Below, piece by piece: positions 59,085 through 64,000 of a stretch of DNA of 64,000 nt (the stretch's first letter is position 1; each line of letters begins with the position of its first letter). The stretch lies in the NCBI RefSeq assembly GCF_021026375.1, contig NZ_JAJNDB010000001.1, positions 1,736,001 to 1,800,000 of the forward strand, read 5' to 3'. The position numbers were made by a program, and so were the translations under genes. The notes under the pieces were generated by a model. That model did not search any database and was not told where the DNA came from. It was given only the letters and a program-made list of their open reading frames with translations. The stretch comes from Actinomycetospora endophytica. Lineage in GTDB: Bacteria; Actinomycetota; Actinomycetes; Mycobacteriales; Pseudonocardiaceae.

Positions 59085-61457
59085 CTACGGCGGCGGAGGA
59101 GGTGCGCCCACGGTGCCGCTGGCGACCTGGAGCGTGACGACCTGGTCGGGCAGCGCGGACCCACGCGGGGACTGCCCGACCACGGTACCGGCGGCGGCAC
59201 GGTTGTTCACCGTGGTCCGGGTGACCGCGAAGCCCGCGTCCTCGAGGCGGGACTGCGCGTCGTCGGCCTGCCGTCCGACCACGTCGGGGATCTGCTCGTT
59301 CGTCCCGCCGGAGACGTAGCGCGGGTCGGTCGCCGGCAGCGGCTGGGCCGGGGCGGCGGCGAGCAGCGGCGTCATCGTCTTGTACCAGGTCCGGGCGGGC
59401 GTCTTGCCGCCGAAGATGTTCCCGTCGCCGCAGGGGTAGGGCGGCGAGTCCCCGCCGCCGTCGCACAGCGGACGGGGCGACGACGAGTCGTCGAAGGTGA
59501 TCACCGCGCCCGCGATCCCCGGGGTGAACCCGAGGAAGGCGGCGGACTTGTTCTGCTGGGTGGTCCCGGTCTTGCCCGACATCGGCCGGCTCCAGCCGTT
59601 CTCCCCGGCGGCGCCGGAGGACGTGCCGCCGGCCTGGTCGTCCTTGGACAGGCCCGTCATCAGGGTGTCGGCGAGCGTCGGCGGGACGACCTGTTCGCAG
59701 GGCTGCTCGGCGACGGGGACCGGGTTTCCGGAGGCGTCGGTGATGCCGAGGACCGGGGTCGGCGGGCACCACTTCCCGTGCGAGCCGAGCGTGGCGCCGA
59801 CGTTCGAGAGCTCGAGCACGCTGGTCGGGGTCACGCCGAGGGTGAAGGAGCCCTGGTTCTGCTCCTTGGCGACCTCGGCGATCGACTTCCCGCCCGCGCC
59901 CTGGGGCTCGGCCAGCGAGCGCATGCCGAGCTTCACCGCCATGTCGACCACGGGCGCCACCCCGGTGTACTCCATGAGCTTGACGAACCCGGTGTTCGGG
60001 GACTGGGCCAGCGCGTCGGTCATCGAGAGCACCGGTGCGTAGGAGCCGGCGTTGCGCACCGGGAACGGGTTGCCCTGGCCGTCGCGGTAGATCGGGGACG
60101 CGTAGCCGTCGGCGGGGATCTGCATCTGGTAGTCGATGCCCAGGCCCTTGTCGAGCGCCGTCGCGGCGGTGAAGACCTTGTAGACCGAGCCCGCGCCGAG
60201 GTTCACCGGCTCCCACGGCAGCCCGTAGCTCGTCTCCAGCGCCGACCCGTCGACGCCGAACACCCGGTTCGACCCCATGGCGAGGACCTCGTGGCGGTCC
60301 GCGCCGGGGGAGACGGCGGCCATCACGTCGGCGACGTTGCGCTGCCGCGCGGGGACCTCGCCCCGCAGCGCGGCGGACATCGCGGTGAGCGTGTTCCGGT
60401 CCAGCGTCGTCCGGATCGTGTAGCCGGCCCGGTTGAGCTGCTCGGCCGAGATCCCGGCCTGCCCGAGGTACTCCACGACGTACTTGCAGAAGAACGCCCC
60501 GTCGCCCGCGCCGATGCAGCCGTTCGCGGGGGTGGCGAGCGGGCTGACGACCCCGAGCGGGCTCGTCGCCGCCTCCTGGGCCTGCGCCTGGGTGATCATC
60601 CCCTGCACGGCCATCTGGTTGATGACCTCGTTGCGACGACCGGTCGCGGCCTGCGGGTGCGCGACCGGGTCGAACGCCGCCGTGGACTGCACCATCCCGG
60701 CGAGCAGCGCGGCCTGCGGGATCGTCAGGCGGTCGGGCGTGGTGTTGAAGTACGTGCGGGCCGCGGCGCCGATCCCGTAGGAGTTGTTCCCCAGGAACAC
60801 GATGTTGAGGTAGCGCTGGAGGACCTCCTCCTTCGCGTCCTTCTTCGTGCGCCCGTCCGCGAGCTGGCGCTCCAGCTGCAGGGCGACGCGGACCTCGCGC
60901 AGCTTGCGGGCGTAGGTCGCCTCGGTCGCCTTGAGCCGCTCGGACTGGCTCCGCGCGGTGACGTAGAGCTGGTAGTTCTTGATGTACTGCTGGGTGAGGG
61001 TGGACGCGCCCTGCTGGGTGGACCCGGCGCTCTGGTTCGTCACGAGCGCGCGCAGCGTCCCCGTCCAGTCCACGCCGTCGTGCTCGTAGAACCGGCGGTC
61101 CTCGATCGCGACGATCGCCGCCTTCATCGTCGGCGCGATGCTCTCGAGCGGGGTCGGCTGGCGGTTCTGGTCGTAGAGGTAGGCCAGCGGCGCGCCCTGC
61201 CGGTCGGTGACCGTCGTGACGAGGGGCAGCTGGCCCGCCGCGAGGTCGGTGGACGTGGCGCTCACCGTGTCGCTCGCGTCGTTGCTGACCAGGCCGACGC
61301 CCCCGACCAGCGGGAACGTCACCCCGGCCAGGATCAGGCCCGCGACGAGGCAGAGCCCGAGCAGGCGCGCCACCGGACCGGCCCGCAGGCCGCGTCGGCG
61401 TCCCTCGGGAGCCTCGCCGGTGTCCGCCGCGTCGTCCCGATCCGTTCCTCCGGTCAT
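59085..61457 (-). CDS. ponA: Bifunctional penicillin-binding protein with PASTA domain (PonA2-like)
   Basis: 790 residues. Cytoplasmic lead 1-30, one span about 31-52, then GT51: AIEDRRFYEHDGVDW with catalytic Glu119, GASTLTQQYIKN (150-161) and EEVLQRYLNIVFLGNNSYGIGAAA. Transpeptidase: GAGSVYKVF with Ser424 and Lys427, SPN (486-488) and SGKTGTT with KTG at 629-631. A PASTA domain (PDVVGRQADDAQSRLEDAGFAV) spans about 712-780, followed by a Pro tail. It builds and cross-links glycan strands outside the membrane. It is divergent from the WhiB gene, as ponA2 and whiB4 are in mycobacteria. Confidence 0.95.
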   Translation of the reverse strand: MTGGTDRDDAADTGEAPEGRRRGLRAGPVARLLGLCLVAGLILAGVTFPLVGGVGLVSNDASDTVSATSTDLAAGQLPLVTTVTDRQGAPLAYLYDQNRQPTPLESIAPTMKAAIVAIEDRRFYEHDGVDWTGTLRALVTNQSAGSTQQGASTLTQQYIKNYQLYVTARSQSERLKATEATYARKLREVRVALQLERQLADGRTKKDAKEEVLQRYLNIVFLGNNSYGIGAAARTYFNTTPDRLTIPQAALLAGMVQSTAAFDPVAHPQAATGRRNEVINQMAVQGMITQAQAQEAATSPLGVVSPLATPANGCIGAGDGAFFCKYVVEYLGQAGISAEQLNRAGYTIRTTLDRNTLTAMSAALRGEVPARQRNVADVMAAVSPGADRHEVLAMGSNRVFGVDGSALETSYGLPWEPVNLGAGSVYKVFTAATALDKGLGIDYQMQIPADGYASPIYRDGQGNPFPVRNAGSYAPVLSMTDALAQSPNTGFVKLMEYTGVAPVVDMAVKLGMRSLAEPQGAGGKSIAEVAKEQNQGSFTLGVTPTSVLELSNVGATLGSHGKWCPPTPVLGITDASGNPVPVAEQPCEQVVPPTLADTLMTGLSKDDQAGGTSSGAAGENGWSRPMSGKTGTTQQNKSAAFLGFTPGIAGAVITFDDSSSPRPLCDGGGDSPPYPCGDGNIFGGKTPARTWYKTMTPLLAAAPAQPLPATDPRYVSGGTNEQIPDVVGRQADDAQSRLEDAGFAVTRTTVNNRAAAGTVVGQSPRGSALPDQVVTLQVASGTVGAPPPPP

Positions 61458-61601
61458 CGGCGTCCAGGTTACTGGCAGGACGTGTGCTTCGTGCTCGTGT
61501 CATGCCCTACGGGCGGGTAGGGCGATGTGTCGGGGATGCCGGTCACGGATCTTCCGATGACGGATCCGTTTCGGGTCTTTCTCGGTGGAACCGTCCGCTC
61601 C

Positions 61602-61607
61602 TAAGCT
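61602..61607 (+). promoter_or_regulatory. Candidate -10 box of the whiB gene
   Basis: TAAGCT in the 271-bp divergent region would give a 5' leader of about 115 nt, long leaders being usual for whiB genes. GGAACC lies 17 bp before it, so another sigma factor is possible. Nothing else firm is seen in the gap. Confidence 0.35.
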
Positions 61608-61728
61608 GCGTCGAACCCTGTGAACGGGCGAGACGCGCGGCCGAGGAAGGCCGGGCGTCCGGGAGACGCGTGCCGGCGGGGCGGGCGCGGACCCCGGGAG
61701 CCATGGGGCCACACGAGGGCGGGATGAC

Positions 61729-62085
61729 GTGAGCGACGATTCGGGACGGACGACGACCACGCGGAACTGGCGCCGCGACGCGCGCTGCCGCGACGAGCAC
61801 CCCGACACCCTGTTCGTCCAGGGTGCGCAGCAGCGGGACGTGCGCGAGGTGTGCAAGGCGTGCCCGGTGCGCACCGAGTGCCTGGCGCACGCGCTGGACA
61901 ACCGCATCCGCTTCGGCGTGTGGGGCGGGATGACCGAGCGCGAGCGCAAGGCGCTGCTCAAGCGCCGCCCGGACGTCGTGTCCTGGGCGGCCCTGCTCGA
62001 GGCGGCCCGCCGCGCCGCGATGCGCCCGGCGCAACCGGCGGCCGGGTCCGCCGGGAAGGGCCGGTCCTCGCGTCAGGCCGGCTGA
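61729..62085 (+). CDS. whiB4: WhiB-family iron-sulfur transcriptional regulator (WhiB4-like)
   Basis: 118 residues from GTG 61729. Four cluster-binding Cys at 20, 42, 45 and 51 (DARCRDE, VREVCKACPVRTEC) are followed by the turn GVWGG (63-67) and basic ERERKALLKRRP for DNA contact. The pattern and place between a ponA2-type gene and two ArsA-like ATPases point to the WhiB4 group, which in mycobacteria senses oxygen and redox state through a 4Fe-4S cluster and controls antioxidant genes. Its C-terminal 25 residues are Ala/Gly/Ser-rich. Confidence 0.9.
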   Translation: MSDDSGRTTTTRNWRRDARCRDEHPDTLFVQGAQQRDVREVCKACPVRTECLAHALDNRIRFGVWGGMTERERKALLKRRPDVVSWAALLEAARRAAMRPAQPAAGSAGKGRSSRQAG

Positions 62086-62226
62086 GCCGACCCGGCGCCG
62101 TCTCGGCGGCGGATGGGTGCCGGGCTGACGTGTGCGCTGGTGATCAGGGAGTCACTGCGGGGCCGGTCGGAGATCCGATCGACCTCTGGTGGCTCCCTCG
62201 CCGTCGGCAGCCCAAGGCCGACCCCC

Positions 62227-63393
62227 TCAGGCCGTCAGCAGCTCGCCGATCGCACGCAGGCCGTCGAGGTCGTGCACGTCGGTGGCCATCGCCGGCACGT
62301 CGACGATCGGCACGCTCGGGTGCGCGCGCGTGAACCGGGCGAGCACCCGGCGCTCGCGCTCCGCGGTCTCGACCCGGTCCGCGTGCAGACGCAGCACCGC
62401 CGCGGCCGTGGCGTCGCCGCGCGCGGCCTCCAGGGTCTCCGCGCCTTCCCGCGCCCGGGCCCCGGAGAGGGTGGCGTGCACCGGGTGGGTCCGGTTGAGG
62501 ACCATCCCGGCGAGCGGCATCTTCTCGTTGCCCAGCCGCTCGACGAAGTAGGACGCCTCGCGCAGCGCGTCCGGCTCCGGCGAGGCCACCACGAGGAATG
62601 CCGTCCCCGGGGCGCGCAGCAGCTGGTAAGTCGCGTTCGCGCGCTCCTGGAACCCGCCGAAGAGCGTGTCGAAGGCCTGCACGAACGCCGAGGCGTCGGA
62701 GAGCATCTGCCCGCCGAGGATCGTCGAGACGGCCTTGGCGAACAGGTTGAACGTCGAGCCGACGAGCTTGCGCAGCGCCGAGCCGCTCGCCCGCGCGGGC
62801 GCCGAGAGCAGCCGGATCATCCGCCCGTCGAGGAACGACGACAGCCGCTGCGGCGCGTCGAGGAAGTCCAGGGCGGACCGTGATGGCGGGGTGTCGACGA
62901 TGATCAGGTCCCACCGGCCCGTCGCGGCGAGCTGCCCGAGCTTCTCCATCGCCATGTACTCCTGCGTTCCGGAGAACGACGTGGAGATGGTCTGGTAGAA
63001 GGGGTTGTCGAAGATCGCCTGCGCGCGCTCCGGCGTGGCGTGACCGGAGACCATCTCGTCGAAGGTCCGGCGCATGTCGAGCATCATCGCCTGCAGCTCG
63101 CCGCCCGAGTCGCCGGTCACGGCGTCGGGCACCGCGCGCGGCTCGTTGTCGAGCTCCTCGAGGCCCATCGACTGCGCGAGCCGGCGCGCCGGGTCGATGG
63201 TGAGCACGACGACCTTGCGCCCGCGGGCCGCGGCCCGGAGGGCGAGCGCCGCCGCCGTCGTCGTCTTGCCGACCCCGCCGGAGCCGCAGCAGACGAGCAC
63301 GCGGGTCGCGCGGTCGTCGACCAGCGCGTCGAGGTCGAGGTGCTCCGGGCGGCGGAAGCGCCCGGTCGGCGCGGTACCGGACTCAGCGGCCAT
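62227..63393 (-). CDS. ArsA/GET3-family ATPase, second of a pair
   Basis: 388 residues. Deviant Walker [17 protein letters not shown] (35-50) of the ArsA type, [31 protein letters not shown] for the Walker B/switch region, and [21 protein letters not shown] late. It is the homologue of Rv3680 by order. Such paired proteins form an ATPase complex that in mycobacteria aids survival with nitric oxide and glycerol. Its ATG overlaps the end of the upstream partner by 11 bases, so both act together. It is convergent with the whiB gene across a 141-bp gap. Confidence 0.88.
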   Translation of the reverse strand: MAAESGTAPTGRFRRPEHLDLDALVDDRATRVLVCCGSGGVGKTTTAAALALRAAARGRKVVVLTIDPARRLAQSMGLEELDNEPRAVPDAVTGDSGGELQAMMLDMRRTFDEMVSGHATPERAQAIFDNPFYQTISTSFSGTQEYMAMEKLGQLAATGRWDLIIVDTPPSRSALDFLDAPQRLSSFLDGRMIRLLSAPARASGSALRKLVGSTFNLFAKAVSTILGGQMLSDASAFVQAFDTLFGGFQERANATYQLLRAPGTAFLVVASPEPDALREASYFVERLGNEKMPLAGMVLNRTHPVHATLSGARAREGAETLEAARGDATAAAVLRLHADRVETAERERRVLARFTRAHPSVPIVDVPAMATDVHDLDGLRAIGELLTA

Positions 63394-64000
63394 GGCGCAC
63401 TCCCTGCTCCCGCAGCAGTTCGGCGAGCTCGTAGAGCCCGCCCAGGTCGACGCCGTCGGTGAGCTCGGGCAGCTCGACCTGCGGCATCCCGGCCTCGTCG
63501 AGGCGCGAGCGCACGCCCGCCTCGACCGCGAGCCGTTCGGAGTGCTCGCCCACCTCGGTCAGCAGGCCGTCCATCTCCTCGTCCTTGAGGAACAGCCCGG
63601 CGGCTTCGAGTCCGGCGCGCAGGCCGCTGTCGTCGACCTCTCCGACGCCGTCGGCGGGCACCGGCAGGCGGGCCGGACGGACCCGGTTGACCATGACCGC
63701 CCCGGGCGGGAGGTTCGCGTCCGAGAGCTCCTCGACGGTGTCGAGGGTCTCCTGCACCGGCAGGTCCTCGAGCTGGGTCACGACGTGCACGACCGTCTGC
63801 GGGGAGTGCAGCAGCGCGACGACCCCTTCACTCTGCGTGCGGATCGGGCCGGTCCGCGCGAGCGAGCCCATCGCCTTGGTGACGTCGAGGAACTTCACGA
63901 CGCGGCCGGTGGGCGGCGCGTCGAGGATCACGGCGTCGTAGAGCGGCTGCCGTGAGGCGCGGGAGCGGCGGTCCTCGCCGACGGTGCGCCCGACGCACTC
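63383..64000 (-). CDS. ArsA/GET3-family ATPase, first of a pair (5' end beyond the window)
   Basis: 206 C-terminal codons are visible; the frame is open to the window edge, so the true start and the Walker A lie outside. [25 protein letters not shown] is the switch II/Walker B part, so an internal GTG at 63931 is not the start. [13 protein letters not shown] and repeated helices to [10 protein letters not shown] follow the ArsA fold. By order it is the Rv3679 homologue. It overlaps the second ATPase by 11 bases. Confidence 0.85.
   Translation of the reverse strand, partial: ECVGRTVGEDRRSRASRQPLYDAVILDAPPTGRVVKFLDVTKAMGSLARTGPIRTQSEGVVALLHSPQTVVHVVTQLEDLPVQETLDTVEELSDANLPPGAVMVNRVRPARLPVPADGVGEVDDSGLRAGLEAAGLFLKDEEMDGLLTEVGEHSERLAVEAGVRSRLDEAGMPQVELPELTDGVDLGGLYELAELLREQGVRHGR

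Noticed and set aside
63383-63931. A complete 182-residue protein starting at GTG 63931
   Set aside because: The ArsA-like frame is open to the window end and the residues before 63931 (YDAV) belong to the same strand, so the gene is cut by the window.

Overview
The window is about 64 kb of very GC-rich chromosome from an actinobacterium. Nearly every gene shows strong third-position GC, a GTG/ATG start mix, SRP/tRNA/dnaX and whiB-type genes, and no trace of a plasmid, prophage or transposon. From what I remember of mycobacterial gene order, several blocks match the Mycobacterium tuberculosis chromosome: tyrA / TadA-associated gene / tadA / tRNA-Ser; tRNA-Ser / ffs / dnaX / ybaB / recR; leuA / ask / asd; and the two ArsA-like ATPases / whiB4 / ponA2 / metallophosphoesterase. 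The content (Ku, a MftD-like enzyme, a fused acyl-CoA carboxylase, DUF574 methyltransferase, many TetR regulators) suggests a Pseudonocardiaceae-like soil actinomycete. The genus cannot be fixed from sequence reading alone.

Layout. 0-4 kb: tail of an LCP-type protein, a 36-residue membrane peptide, a DMT transporter and two divergent GT28/MGDG-synthase-like glycosyltransferases. 4-8.5 kb: a beta-propeller lipoprotein, a copper-chaperone-like protein, Ku, a DNA-ligase-like protein lacking the catalytic lysine, and a TetR/SDR pair with three operator palindromes. 9.5-14.6 kb: tyrA, an M20 amidohydrolase, tadA and its partner, tRNA-Ser(CGA), and an MftD-like FMN enzyme. 14.8-18.5 kb: an ECF sigma/anti-sigma pair and a fusion of an inactive ATP-dependent DNA-ligase scaffold with a LytS-type histidine kinase, the most unusual gene here. 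18.5-24.5 kb: a small secreted chaplin-like protein, a DUF429 protein, an oxidoreductase, a DUF2993 protein, FadE with its TetR regulator, and a methyltransferase.

24.5-35 kb: tRNA-Ser(GGA), SRP RNA, dnaX, an S9 peptidase, ybaB-recR, leuA preceded by a leucine-rich leader peptide, a small membrane protein, and ask-asd with an internal ask start. 35-42 kb: a FurA-like regulator with catalase, an epimerase/TetR pair, an HpaI-type aldolase coupled to an S9 peptidase. 42-50 kb: an 1843-residue single-chain biotin carboxylase/BCCP/carboxyltransferase, a DUF574 methyltransferase, a DHFR-like/HxlR pair and an enoyl-CoA hydratase. 50-57.5 kb: a PlsB-like and a HAD-PlsC acyltransferase, a zinc alcohol dehydrogenase, a GH18-like lipoprotein and a Pro/Ala-rich membrane protein. 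57.8-64 kb: tRNA-Pro(CGG), metallophosphoesterase, bifunctional penicillin-binding protein, WhiB4-like regulator, and two ArsA-like ATPases, the last cut by the window end.

Two genome-wide habits stand out. First, junctions between convergent genes often carry conserved palindromes of at least two families, two of which contain the stop codons of both flanking genes. Second, a -10 hexamer TANNNT lies 6-8 nt before the start codon of several genes, implying leaderless mRNAs. This was used to choose starts.
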